Part shown: positions 47,454-57,651 of the stretch, piece by piece | Numbering within the stretch: position 1 is the stretch's first letter | Layout: each line of letters begins with the position of its first letter | Source: Plasmopara viticola | Taxonomy: Eukaryota; Oomycota; Peronosporomycetes; Peronosporales; Peronosporaceae | Assembly: GCA_001695595.3 (NCBI GenBank) | Contig: MBPM02000057.1 | Span: 62,001-126,000, forward strand | Direction: 5' to 3' | DNA: 64,000 bases | Notes under the pieces: model-generated | Told to the model about the DNA's origin: nothing | Databases searched by the model: none | The model's input: only the letters and a program-made list of their open reading frames with translations | Translations under genes and position numbers: made by a program

Positions 47454-48049
47454 CCTGTAATTGGAACACCAGCTACGAAAACAACAAAATTAGGGCAAGC
47501 TTAACTAGCTCAAATACCGGTAAGATGGACATTAAAAAGGCCGCAAATCCAGGCTCATGTGGCCGTTTCGATAGAACTTACTAATTAGCGTCACAAATCG
47601 CTAATCGATATTGACAAGTGAATGGTACCTATCTCAAAGATATTCCTGTGACGTCGATATTACGCACAGTAATGTTATATTTTGCGTAAAGCTTTCCTAT
47701 GTATTAGAAAAATTCACGTCTTCTCCCGCCAAAAGTGGTCTGCCGTCTCCGAATGCTATCTCAGTAGTTCGCTTATTGCAAAGAGGCAAATTAAGTAGAC
47801 CGTAGTCCCAATGCCGCAAGCTGCCTATATCTCGAAACACATGGCAAAAATGTTTCTGGGTCTTCTTCGACCCAGTTATATCTTTGCCTTGCAGCTGGGC
47901 GATCAAAGAAGACCGCTCAGCTGCGCATTACAACGAAGCGACCGCCTCAAATATGCATTACTATGCCAGCTTTTACGTCAAATAAATATGATGAACATTC
48001 TATTAACCAGTCTTTTAATTGCAAGTCGGGCCGTTCACCGGAAGATCTT
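47454..48049. other. Spacer between B-box gene and array 2
   Basis: No gene. It contains the presumptive promoter of the B-box gene and a short perfect hairpin (CTGGGTC/GACCCAG around 47858-47877). The first array-like landmark appears at about 48060. Confidence 0.4.
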
Positions 48050-49110
48050 ATACCTTTATGCAAGCCTCCTCATGGATGACATGAATGGCTTTAAGACAAT
48101 GCAGAATGGACGTCACTACACGTGAAGTAGCACGTTGGCTATGGAATGGAGCTCGCAAGACAAAGCATACGCTGAAACAAGCCGTCACATAAAGTCGACA
48201 TTTATGGGGAAAAACCTCTACAGGAGCCTATCGTTTTTTATACCGATTTGTATGCTGAGGTGCCAGGGATGGAGATTAGGTTACACAGTTTAGTGAAGGT
48301 CATGTATCTACGCTGAATTTGGATAAACATTGTATCAAAAAAGCCTAAAAAATGCAACTTGTTGCACCTCTAAAGACCAAAGATAGCGAGTAATTGTCAT
48401 CCTGGACACCTCTTCTATGCAAGGTGCCATCAGTCCTGTCAAACTCGCTACATGCCACAGGTGATATGGCTGGCTTTTAAGACAAGGAGAAATGTGCAAG
48501 GCCTTCTTACTACGAGTAAAGTGACATGCAAAGTACTAAGGGGGACCTTGAAGAAACAGCGTTCAATGGAAAGGGCCGTTCAACAGAGTGAAGTTTTTGT
48601 GGTATAAGCTGGCTATTCATAAAAAGAAGCCTCAAAAGAACGGTGACAGACGCCCTATCGGATTTCATAATAGTCTGTATACTGAAGTTCTTCGAAAGAT
48701 ACCGAACGGATATAGTCCCTTCATTAATGACTAGAATCGGTAGCAATTTAAAGCACAGAAAGATTGTATACAACAAATAGTTTCAAGCTGCACGCACGAC
48801 GGTCTCATTGAGTCTGGAAATAGTGAAAAGTCGTTCAACAAAACATCTTATATCTTCCTGTGCGCCTCCTCTGTGCTAATTTTGCTTAATAGCATGGTTG
48901 ACACGGTAGGCATTTAGTCCAGAAATAATTTGCACGGCTCATGGAGTGGTAGAATAACCGCTAGCGGTACTCGTACAAATTAGAACTTGCTGTAACTGGT
49001 CGTTACGTATAGCCCAACTTTTAAGGCAAAAGCTGTTTCATCATCAAAATAAGCGATAAAAACTGGTGGCTCCTGGTGCCCAACAGGCCCATTCTTGAAT
49101 GAGTCATCAT
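48050..49110 (+). repeat. Degenerate tandem array, direct units (array 2)
   Basis: The same family as the array at 39.1-43.2 kb reappears beyond the two-gene islet. Landmarks include CATGGATGACATGAATGGC with CACTACACGTGAAGTAGCACG (about 48070-48130), CCTGGACACCTCTTCTATGCAAGG (about 48400), CTTCCTGTGCGCCTCCTCTGTGC (about 48855) and GGTGGCTCCTGGTGCCCAACAGGC (about 49065). The spacing is about 415-460 bp. Confidence 0.72.
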
Positions 49111-49220
49111 ATGCAACGAGGGTCCCAAAATTGCACGAGGCACTCGTAGACCGATTACTTCACCCAACGTTTATCGTATTTTCTTTTTTTTTCATAGATG
49201 ATTCCTGTTCAGGTACCTTT

Positions 49221-49237
49221 TTAAATACTTCAGTAGA
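49221..49237. repeat. 17-bp target-site duplication of the SINE, left copy
   Basis: TTAAATACTTCAGTAGA occurs here and again at 49558-49574, exactly bounding the SINE. The duplicated bases belong to the array unit that was hit. Confidence 0.93.
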
Positions 49238-49557
49238 GATTTAAGCTACCGGGACCCACGCGCTAGGAGTAAGCTGTCTCTACCGCGGGATGCTGGTAGC
49301 AATCCGACCCATTTTGGGACCGGGTTCCGTACCCCTCATTACACTATGGGGCTTTTTCGGTCAGTGGGGCGTCTCCTACCCAACCCTTTTATTACCCAAT
49401 CGGGCGCGAGTTGATAGCGCAGTCACACACTCGGGTGTGATGGTTCGTCCACCTTAGTGACCTATCTCCGGCTGCCTTGATTCGTATCCTATGGGTATCG
49501 AACCAGGTACCTCCCGGTCCTGGGTCGAACGGCTAACCGCTCGGGCCACAGGATCGG
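49238..49557 (-). mobile_element. tRNA-derived SINE, 320 bp
   Basis: On the minus strand the element begins CCGATCCTGTGGCCCGAGCGG. TGGCCCGAGCGG is an RNA polymerase III A-box, and GGTTCGATACC about 35 bases downstream is a B-box, as in the head of a tRNA-derived SINE. A tRNA-unrelated body follows to the 3' end at 49238. Perfect 17-bp duplications flank it. The sequence does not fold into a full functional tRNA because the acceptor pairing is not maintained, so it is not a tRNA gene. Comparable tRNA-derived SINEs are known from Phytophthora. Confidence 0.9.
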
Positions 49558-50600
49558 TTAAATACTTCAGTAGACCAAACGGTATAAATACCGACCATGT
49601 GCCCGTCGTGCACCAGAAGCCGCCATTCTTTGTAGGCTCATTTAAAGAAAGTCAGCTTTACTTGTAAAACACAATCGGCTATATCTAGTGGTCCGGTACA
49701 GCGAGTAGTGTGCCTTACGAGCACATTTGAAGGGTTGCGTAACATCCCACGCGTAGCAATCATTCTGCATTGGCTCAATGCAAACCGTGTCACTCGTGAC
49801 ACACAGCCTGTGTGACAAGGTCTTTCATCGTCTTGCACAATAGATGCGCGAGAAAGTATTAGATCTTTTATCGAACAATTCTTCTTAGGTTTCGGTCCTA
49901 GAGGAGAAAGATAAATTTTCAAACACGAAGTTATTTAATACAACTTTTATTTCGTTTTCATCCTATACGCTCGACTCTGTACGTCTAGGAAGGGGCTAAT
50001 TTTTTAGCCTTCATTACAGGATTAAAGCTTTATGAACATCGATAAGTCTTCATTATGGACCAGATAAAACAATATTTTTAATGTACCACCAATGATAAAC
50101 CGCTTTTGAATTTATAAGCTCGGTTTTCTGCAACAGCCCGTCACAGTGGTCTTGTCTCGGACAAGCACCGCCTAGCGGCTTGCATGCTACTCTACTTGTA
50201 GTAATAGGGGCTCGCTCATTCTGCTTCGAATCGATGCTGATCAGGTCACCCATGGCATGCAGTGAGTGTGATATGGTCTAGGATTGCCTTGCACAGAGGA
50301 TCCGTGCACAAAGATACAAGACCTTCCGATGAACGACTGTTACCCTCCCCGGTAGATCGACTTGTGGTCTATATTGCACTTTAAAGACTATTTATCTGTT
50401 TTCATTCTACCTGTGATCCGGTATATGCACTCAATTCAAATTCTTCAAATCAGCTAGTGATACGGTAAATTCCGGTGTTAAAGGAGATACGATTACCGTT
50501 AGGGCGCCTGTCGTGCAATAGGAATTACCATTCGTTTACGGCTCTTTTTAAATGAAGCCATTATCTACCACGATTTTATGTAATAGCCGTTGCGGCAAAG
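49558..50600 (-). repeat. Array family in inverted orientation
   Basis: Reverse-complement matches to the unit are seen. One reads GTGCACCAGAAGCCGCCATTC (about 49600), and its complement gives the GGCTTCTGGTGCACG landmark. Others are TGTCACTCGTGACACAC (about 49790), GGTCACCCATGGCATGCAG (about 50245) and GTGCAATAGGAATTACCATTC (about 50512). The orientation switch falls near 49.1-49.2 kb, close to the SINE insertion point. Confidence 0.65.
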
Positions 50601-52090
50601 ATTAAATGTTTATATGCCGCCGATACGAGTTCTATGACTAATTTAAGCATTTTTCGGACTCCACACTTAGTTTAAGCCATCTAAAGTTGATAATGTCGTA
50701 ACTGTAGGACATTTACGGCTTTATGATGAGTAAAGTACCACAACTTTCTATAAGCACATCAACTTGTAGTTTAATCACAAACTTTTATGACTTACCTAAC
50801 TTAATTTTTGTGATTGTTTTCGTGACAGGAAACATAAAGATTACTTACTGCAATAATGCTTCTCAAACGATATAAGCATAGCCGTATCATACTGTGACAT
50901 TGAGCTGGCAAAAGCTTAAAAATTAAAAGCAGCAACAGTTTGAATTCGGGCATCACTGCAAACACTCTTCATTTATAAAAAATGCGGTGTCCTTCAGTGC
51001 GGGATTGTACAAAAAAAATGAATGAAACCAGTTCATTTCAAATTATATGAGATCAAGCATAAATGTTTGATTGCGCAGTATACGCACGAGCAGCTCACAA
51101 ACTTACGGTTAATGCTTTCCAAAGAGATTGCGCTTTGATGTTTAATGAAGTGCCAAAAATTTAGTGCCTAAGTATAGGATTCTCATATTCATTATATGAT
51201 CAATTTGAACTGGAACACGAATACATTCGGTAAATACAAGAGATAACTGACTGCATTATAAAATCGGGTTCATCTTAGAACCAAGTGCATTACATGGTAT
51301 ATTAAGAGATGAGGAGGCTTTCAGTACGCGTGCTGATCAGATATCTATATACGACCAAATTTAATCAACATTTGACTAGAATTTACTACAAGTCGCGCGT
51401 AGATGTAAAAATAATACTGAGCGACCGGTGCAATGACAAGAACGTAGAGGCGGTAACTTGCCTCGCAAAAAAAGACCACCTAACAATCTAAGATTACCGT
51501 GAATTAAAAGGGGTCACGATCATTAAACTGATAATGAACACATGAATGCTGCTTTGCCACCTAACACAGCATGTGTGATAACGCTGCGTATTTGGCGCGG
51601 TATCAAATGACCAATGCATACAAAGTACCAAGCTACCGTACTTGGGCATCAATGGGAGAAAGCCATATTAAAAGTAATGTCAATTTCTCAGCAGAGCTTA
51701 ATTGGTGACACCCTTTGCCATGAATGCAGAATAATTCGAATTATGGAGAACCGTATGTACTTTGGGCTTTAAACCATCTGAGACGAGGTTGTGTGTTACC
51801 TCGTATTGACACGTGATCATTGCGAATGAATGTGTCATGGTATGCGTCACAAGATTGTTAAGTTAGTGATTTGAATACTTATTGATCGATGACGAAGACG
51901 TGCACAAGTCTCAATCTTGTCTTCGATAATTAATCTCTAAAGTGCAGACTCCTTCCATCCGAGTCAATGCTCTTCTCACAGGTACAAGTCATTATGCAAT
52001 GAAACGTCGCGCACGTGTCAAAATTGGAAGAGATTTATTTAGCAAGCGATCATCGTACCTAAACTAATAATCTAAATGTTACAACGATAA
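50601..52090. other. AT-rich region without recognisable features
   Basis: Mostly short frames broken by stops on both strands. I see no domain, tandem unit or terminal repeat in this stretch. Confidence 0.5.
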
Positions 52091-52099
52091 ATTGCTTTT

Positions 52100-52677
52100 G
52101 GGAGCCGCTAACTTCCACCCACTTTTCGCTAACTTCCACCCAGTCTGCGATTATATAGAGCCCCTGAACCCAATACACAACGGTAATTGGCTATAAATAC
52201 CTCTATCGTGACAAAAGGCAGCAATCTACTTTTTCCTCATGTCAATTTGAATGCACAATCTGCTGTAATCACTTTATGAGAGGAAAACTCAATTATTTAA
52301 GGGCATGTATTCTAACGCAGGCATGCGTCAATGCCAAAATGCCTCCAGACAGTGTTAGCGTGTGCCTTGACACCACCGACATTACCCGTGGTTCACTTTC
52401 GTCAATGCTTCCAGCTCCTCTAGCTGCTGCGCAGTAACCTCAGGTGGCCATGTAAAGTGCTCCCAGTCAGTACCGGAACCCAGGGCATCAAGATTGACCG
52501 CGATTGGGGTCAATACAGACAGAGAGTAAGAGATGACGATGCGATGCGCAATCTTTCACATTTGCGTTGGAGGTTACAGTCTTAGATTGATTTTTGGGCA
52601 AGTGTAGCCAATCACCGTTGTGTATTGAGGTGAGGGGCTTTATATAATCGCAGACTGGGTGGAAGTTAGCGGCTACC
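52100..52677. mobile_element. Mutator-like MITE, 578 bp, with 9-bp target-site duplication
   Basis: Nine-base direct repeats ATTGCTTTT (52091-52099 and 52678-52686) flank terminal inverted repeats. The left end starts GGGAGCCGCTAACTTCCACC, and the reverse complement of the right end starts GGTAGCCGCTAACTTCCACC. The inverted similarity continues inward for about 80-90 bp (CAGTCTGCGATTATAT, CAATACACAACGG). The left repeat carries an extra tandem copy of CGCTAACTTCCACCCA. A 9-bp duplication with long inverted repeats fits the Mutator superfamily. There is no transposase. A small minus-strand coding-like run (52382-52540, including WEHFTWPPEV) may be a remnant or captured piece. Confidence 0.88.
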
Positions 52678-53321
52678 ATTGCTTTTACATGAAGTACAGG
52701 CTAGGAAGGCCTTTAAAGGATGATACTGAGAAGCCGGCTACAATTTGCTGTCATGCCTACTACGATGGAGTTGAAATGCGTCATGCCGTTCGAACTTTGC
52801 GAAACAAGTTAATGCTCGATCGTTCGAGGAGCACAATGCAAGTTGATGGGCTCAGCATAAAAAAAGAAATACTTGCGTTTACTCCCTGGATAAAGGACCG
52901 TTAAGGCGACCTTAATCGCAGATGATCAAATGCGCGAGACGTTCGCGCTTTATACCTTGAAACCGGTCGAAAAGCTGGGCACTCGATTGTACAACAGTTT
53001 TGTTTGTACATGGGGAGTATACAAAAAAGTAGATGAGAGCAATTCTTCCCGCGAGTTATAAAATTGCTTTTAAAGCTTAAACTTGGACCATGAGAAAGTA
53101 CAATCATTAAAATACATGTGCATGATGACCTGACTTCGGCAATGGCAAGAACACATACGCCAGACCGTCATACACCCACTCGTTGTTCCAGCTCGCGGCA
53201 ATCACATAGTGCCCGCTATCTCGGCTAGTGTAGTAGATAATTTACGTATAGAGCTACGACAAGTCGAAAAATTACACAAAATTTGTGTTTAAGCCCGAAA
53301 AATTAATTGCGAAAGTGCACG
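52678..53321. other. Spacer before FolD with a short unexplained frame
   Basis: The plus frame ending at 52904 contains the protein-like run CCHAYYDGVEMRHAVRTLRN (about 52750-52810) and ends in a Trp/Lys-rich tail. It may be a leftover terminal exon. No family was recognised and no start context is convincing, so it is not called a gene. The rest is the FolD 5' region. Confidence 0.35.
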
Positions 53322-54209
53322 ATGGCCAAACTCTTGGACGGCAAGGCCTGCAGCAATAAGATTGAGGCAGAGCTCAAGGAGGTCATTGTAACCCTCAACC
53401 TGGCACCGACGCTTGCACTGCTTCTTGTTGGCACCAATCAAAACTCGAAGACGTACATTCGTATCAAGAAAAATGCCTGCACACGCGTAGGTGTCATACC
53501 CCAGGTGCACGAGCTGGCCGAAACAACCGAAGCAGCGGAGCTGCTGGCTTTGATCCAGTCGCTAAATAGCAACAAGAGTGTACACGGTATTCTTTTACAG
53601 CTGCCGCTTCCTGATCACTTAAAGCCTCACGAGGAAGAGCTGCAAGAAAGTATCAGTCCTTTCAAGGACGTCGATGGACTGCACTCGCACCATCTTGCTC
53701 GACTTGCGAAGCCGAGAAATACTAACGCTACGGAATTCAGACTACAGCCTTGTACGCCTGGGGGTTGTCTCGAGATCTTGGCTCGAAACGGCGTCGAAGT
53801 AGCGGGCAAAGATGTTATGGTTCTCGGCCGTGGACAACTCGTCGGCCTGCCGCTTTCGCTTATGCTGCTGGCTGCTAATGCTACAGTGACGACGTGCCAC
53901 TCAAAGACAAAGAATTTGGCCGACAAGGTTCGACAGGCTGAAATAGTTTTCGTTGGAACGGGCCAGCCAGAGCTTGTAAAGGGCGACTGGCTTGCTGAAG
54001 GAGCTGTGGTGGTAGATGTCGGGGTCAACTACGTAGACGACACAAGTAGTCAGAAGGGATACAAGATTGTAGGTGATGTCGACTTTGCTGCAGCCAATGA
54101 CCGCGTTTCGGCTATCACGCCAGTGCCCGGTGGTATTGGCCCCATGACAATCGCCATGCTCTTGCAGAACACGGTGGAGTGTGCCAAGTTTGCTGCATCT
54201 TGCAACTAA
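53322..54209 (+). CDS. folD: Bifunctional methylenetetrahydrofolate dehydrogenase/cyclohydrolase (FolD)
   Basis: Intronless, 295 residues from the ATG at 53322; the frame upstream only offers a TTG. It interconverts 5,10-methylene-, methenyl- and 10-formyl-tetrahydrofolate using NAD(P). The catalytic Tyr-x3-Lys pair is Y45 and K49 in SKTYIRIKK. GILLQLPLPDHL and PFKDVDGLHS are folate-site signatures. The nucleotide-binding loop VLGRGQLVGLPLSLML has Gly where many FolD proteins have Ser (GRSxxVGxP). The C-terminal signature PVPGGIGPMTIAML is complete. Length fits the monofunctional-length FolD group, without the formyl-THF synthetase domain of C1-THF synthase. Confidence 0.95.
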   Translation: MAKLLDGKACSNKIEAELKEVIVTLNLAPTLALLLVGTNQNSKTYIRIKKNACTRVGVIPQVHELAETTEAAELLALIQSLNSNKSVHGILLQLPLPDHLKPHEEELQESISPFKDVDGLHSHHLARLAKPRNTNATEFRLQPCTPGGCLEILARNGVEVAGKDVMVLGRGQLVGLPLSLMLLAANATVTTCHSKTKNLADKVRQAEIVFVGTGQPELVKGDWLAEGAVVVDVGVNYVDDTSSQKGYKIVGDVDFAAANDRVSAITPVPGGIGPMTIAMLLQNTVECAKFAASCN

Positions 54210-54368
54210 AAACGTGTCGTACATGCATGCAACAGAAAGAGAATATATCCACTGTTATGTATACATTGATTTGCTTATACTTTTAGCCAAAATGCGTCTG
54301 GCTTGACCAAACTTTATCGTATTATGACATCTGGTGAAGGTTAATTTGCGAATAGAGCACAAAGCAAG

Positions 54369-56951
54369 TTAAATGCCCGACCTTGCAAGGGGCGGGTTCG
54401 AACCATCATACGTAAAGCCAGCAAATGTGTACGACAAGTTCCGGAGCGTGCTATTCCGCTCGCAACTGGCGTCAGTGCTGCCAGCAATCCCATTGAACAA
54501 TTTTGCTCCAATCCCGACTGCTTCGGCAGCAGCAACCACATTGTCAGCCGGGTCTCGTCCAGCAGCCTCACTTATGCCGCTCTTATCTTGCAACTCGCTT
54601 GTCACGACACTGAGCCCCGCACTATCGATCTGGTCCAAAGGTAGTTTTGTAAATTCCTCTTCGAAATTTGCAGCATCGATTGGATCAGTATATTGACACG
54701 GACGATAGAGAGGCTGCACCTGCCGATTATATAGCAAATTCCAGTCGATTTCTGAAAAAAACGGGTGATAAGTAATTTCCCGGACGTCAATAGCGCCAAG
54801 GCGCTTGGCAGGGTCGCGCATGAGCAGGCCTTCGATAAGATTCATGGCCTCAGGCGATAATCCCTGTGGAAATGCTAGATCGGCTCCACGAAGACGATTG
54901 AATAACTCCTGACGGTCCTGTGTATACCACGGCGGCCTTCCCGTTAGCATTTCATAGATCACCATGCCTAAATTCCACCAGTCCACTGCTGTGCCATGAC
55001 CAGCACGGTTCAATATCTCGGGTGGCAAGTACTCGGGCGTACCACACATCGTGTATGTTCCGTTAAGTTCGCTCGTTACGCCTTCCTTGGCCAGCCCAAA
55101 ATCTGCAAGCTTCACATGGCCATCCACATCTAGCATTATATTTTCTGGTTTCAAATCTCGGTACACAATACCTTGTTCGTGCAAGTGAATAAGAGCAAGA
55201 ATAATCTCGGCGGCATAAAACTTAGCCATTGCTTCAGGAAAACATCCACATCGACTCAAGTGGAAGAATAAATCACCACCTGGACAGTAATCTAAAACAA
55301 AATACAGTTTGTCCATTGTCTGAAAGGCGTAATGCAAACAAACCACAAATGGGTGAGATATCGAGGCCAACACTCGACGCTCGGTTCTTGTGTGTTCCAC
55401 TTGCTGCTTTTTTACAATCGCGTGCTTACTTAAAATTTTAATGGCAAACAATTGACACGAATCTTTCTTTCGTACCAGCAATACTCTGCCAAACGAACCT
55501 TTGCCAATCATACGTAATACATCAAACTGCTTCAGCGAAACCTTGTCGTTTCGCCGTCTTGATGTTTTGTCGCAGTCATTTTCTATTTCGTCCTCAACAT
55601 CCTGTAAAATCACACTTCGCCGCTGCTCCGCCACTTTTGATGCATTAAATGGCGCATCTCGGTCGTCAATTAATTCATCCTTTGGCAACGATCTTACGTG
55701 ATGTCTCTGTCCCCGTGAGCTCGGTCCCTGGTCAGCCGATACTCCACGCGCTCTACTTGCCCAATACAGACTAAGACCATTCGAGTCGATACAATTTTGG
55801 CTACTGCGTGAGCTGATCAAAGCTTGATCAGCTGAGCCAACACGAGTTCTGCGGCCACGGAAACTACAACTGTCTTCAGCGTCATATGACCTTGACTCTG
55901 CATCAGTTTTCTGTTCCAATGTACTAGACAATGGCGGTCGTCCCGATCCCAAATTTGAAAATGAAATCCCACTCGACAAGTTTGACAGACCACTTGGGCA
56001 TAAGGACGATTCCTCAAAAATTGGCGGCTCATTGGCTTCGTGCGTAAGAAAGTGACGAATAAACCGGACACTTGCATGGAAGCCACGATTGCCACAACAC
56101 TCGGGGTATTGATCGGTATCTGCTTTGCAATTCTCGAGACTTATCAGCATTAAGATTTCACGCAACCATCTATCGAGCTCCATTTGGCGTTTTCGCAGGA
56201 ATGTCGGGTCCAATGACCGCATGAACGTTCGCGTTGGCACCGCGGAAATCCGCACGGATTCATTTTTCAACTGGTGCGCGAGCTGTTTGAAATCATGGAA
56301 ACGTCGATAAACTGTCCACTGTTTTTCACTTACTATGCACTCGATTTCCAATCGAAAGACGGCGTATAACTTGAGCGACACTTGGTCTCGGGCAAAAGAA
56401 AACCCCTTGATCCGATTCAAACGACCTGCGGCACCTACCGGCAGGTACACCGCTGGACTCTGGAATTGTGCTTCCGATTTCTTAAAGTTTTCAGCCCACA
56501 TTCGCTCGTAATACTCACGTTCGTCTGTGGGCTGCGAAGGTCGCTGGCCCTTTGGCAACTTACTCGCGTCTTCTTCGTCCTCAAAACTGGTTCTGGACAA
56601 AGAGAACGAATCGTCGACTGACAGCAGGGACGAGATCGATTCCACGGACATGGCGGAACCACGTGCATTAGAGCGGCTGCTCGTGTCGTTTTCAGGAAAA
56701 TTAAGAATTTGGAATGGGTCGCGCATGGGCGGCACGGACGGTGCACTGGTGTGGAGCTCCACGCGCACACTGTGACAAAGAGTTGACACTTTGTTGGTGA
56801 GTTTGTGGTTTTGCAGAAAACGGGAATCGACAAAGAGTACCCACTTGGAGGAGACATTGGTCGAATGCACTTTGCTAAATGGCACATGTGCGTGCACCGG
56901 AAAGTCACGCGAAGGTTTTCGCTTCTTGTCTTCTCTACAAAGGCCAAACAT
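54369..56951 (-). CDS. AGC-family Ser/Thr kinase with N-terminal PX domain (SGK3-like layout)
   Basis: Single exon, 860 residues, converging on FolD with 159 bp between stops. The PX domain spans about 190-305 (WTVYRRFHDFKQLAHQL, the RRF..F phosphoinositide-binding pattern, and a P-rich FMRSLDPTFLRKRQMELDRW helix). The kinase spans 476-732: IGKGSFGRV, AIK with K505, YRDLKPEN with D599, DFG with D617 and activation-loop TMCGTPEYLPPE. A hydrophobic motif FAGFTY (843-848) with Thr847 lies at the C-terminus, so phosphorylation by PDK1 and a TORC2-like kinase is plausible. The long linker (about 306-470) is Ser/Arg-rich. PX domains bind PI3P on endosomes, which would place the kinase there. The first 90 residues have no identified domain. 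Confidence 0.93.
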   Translation of the reverse strand: MFGLCREDKKRKPSRDFPVHAHVPFSKVHSTNVSSKWVLFVDSRFLQNHKLTNKVSTLCHSVRVELHTSAPSVPPMRDPFQILNFPENDTSSRSNARGSAMSVESISSLLSVDDSFSLSRTSFEDEEDASKLPKGQRPSQPTDEREYYERMWAENFKKSEAQFQSPAVYLPVGAAGRLNRIKGFSFARDQVSLKLYAVFRLEIECIVSEKQWTVYRRFHDFKQLAHQLKNESVRISAVPTRTFMRSLDPTFLRKRQMELDRWLREILMLISLENCKADTDQYPECCGNRGFHASVRFIRHFLTHEANEPPIFEESSLCPSGLSNLSSGISFSNLGSGRPPLSSTLEQKTDAESRSYDAEDSCSFRGRRTRVGSADQALISSRSSQNCIDSNGLSLYWASRARGVSADQGPSSRGQRHHVRSLPKDELIDDRDAPFNASKVAEQRRSVILQDVEDEIENDCDKTSRRRNDKVSLKQFDVLRMIGKGSFGRVLLVRKKDSCQLFAIKILSKHAIVKKQQVEHTRTERRVLASISHPFVVCLHYAFQTMDKLYFVLDYCPGGDLFFHLSRCGCFPEAMAKFYAAEIILALIHLHEQGIVYRDLKPENIMLDVDGHVKLADFGLAKEGVTSELNGTYTMCGTPEYLPPEILNRAGHGTAVDWWNLGMVIYEMLTGRPPWYTQDRQELFNRLRGADLAFPQGLSPEAMNLIEGLLMRDPAKRLGAIDVREITYHPFFSEIDWNLLYNRQVQPLYRPCQYTDPIDAANFEEEFTKLPLDQIDSAGLSVVTSELQDKSGISEAAGRDPADNVVAAAEAVGIGAKLFNGIAGSTDASCERNSTLRNLSYTFAGFTYDGSNPPLARSGI

Positions 56952-57082
56952 TAGCCAATGCGGAGAAGATTATCTATCGAGTCAGTGGCAGCCCTACAAC
57001 GTACGTCATGAAGGGAGAGATCCGACTCTCAGTGCCGACAACAGTACCGGTATGGAGTTAGTGCTCGTTGTGTCCGACGCGA

Positions 57083-57122
57083 AAGTACGTACCGGTAGAA
57101 GCCTAAGTACGTACCGGTAGAA
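57083..57122. repeat. Two direct copies of an 18-base sequence
   Basis: AAGTACGTACCGGTAGAA occurs at 57083-57100 and again at 57105-57122. Each contains the palindrome TACCGGTA. The pair lies upstream of the PX-AGC kinase gene start and next to the retroelement; the function is unknown. Confidence 0.7.
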
Positions 57123-57163
57123 AGTGGCACGTAAATTGCAAATATTGGTAGACAATTTTCTTG

Positions 57164-57492
57164 TAATGTAATGTAATGTATTACGTTATCGCGTTGCCAA
57201 GTTATGCACGTGCTAGGCTCAGTCTGGCTAGTCCACGGCATAGAGTGGTGTCCGCATACGTCGAGTCTCGTTCGGCGGGCAGTGCAGCCAGCACCGAGGT
57301 CGTGAGGGTCTTCCATTATTTTGCTTAGCTCTGACTTAATAAGAGCCCAGGTGGCGCCCGGTGCTGGAGACCGTCGCGTCGAGGGTGAGACTCGTTAGAG
57401 ACCTGCAGATGCCCGAGAGCACCTGCCCGAAACGCGCGAGCATTTAGCCCCCGCGCTTGGAAGGAGGGCGTCACCCCAACCTTTTCCAAGCT
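57164..57492 (-). mobile_element. Short internally deleted non-LTR element, copy 2
   Basis: Near-identical to the element at 20091-20422 with the same internal joints. A 13-bp duplication with one mismatch flanks it (GACAATTTTCTTG at 57151-57163, GACATTTTTCTTG at 57493-57505). Its ends match those of the 1.15-kb elements: on the minus strand the 5' GGAAAAGGTTGGGGTGACG and the 3' ACATT-type tail. No coding capacity. Confidence 0.88.
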
Positions 57493-57651
57493 GACATTTT
57501 TCTTGATAAACAATAAAAGGTGTTTCTGAATTTTTGAACGCAAGAATCGACAGTCATTCTGTTGGAGGGCAGATACGTCCTTTCTATCGCTCTACTGCAA
57601 TTAAGTGAATAATTTTTGAATTCTCAAAGTTGATTCATTTATCCTTTGAGT

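Noticed and set aside
49500..49557. Possible tRNA gene on the minus strand (A-box and B-box)
   Set aside because: The acceptor arms do not pair and the segment continues into a SINE body bounded by target duplications, so it is a SINE head.
54390..54410. GGGTTCGAACC resembling a tRNA T-loop
   Set aside because: It lies inside the C-terminal coding sequence of the PX-AGC kinase, with no other tRNA arms around it.
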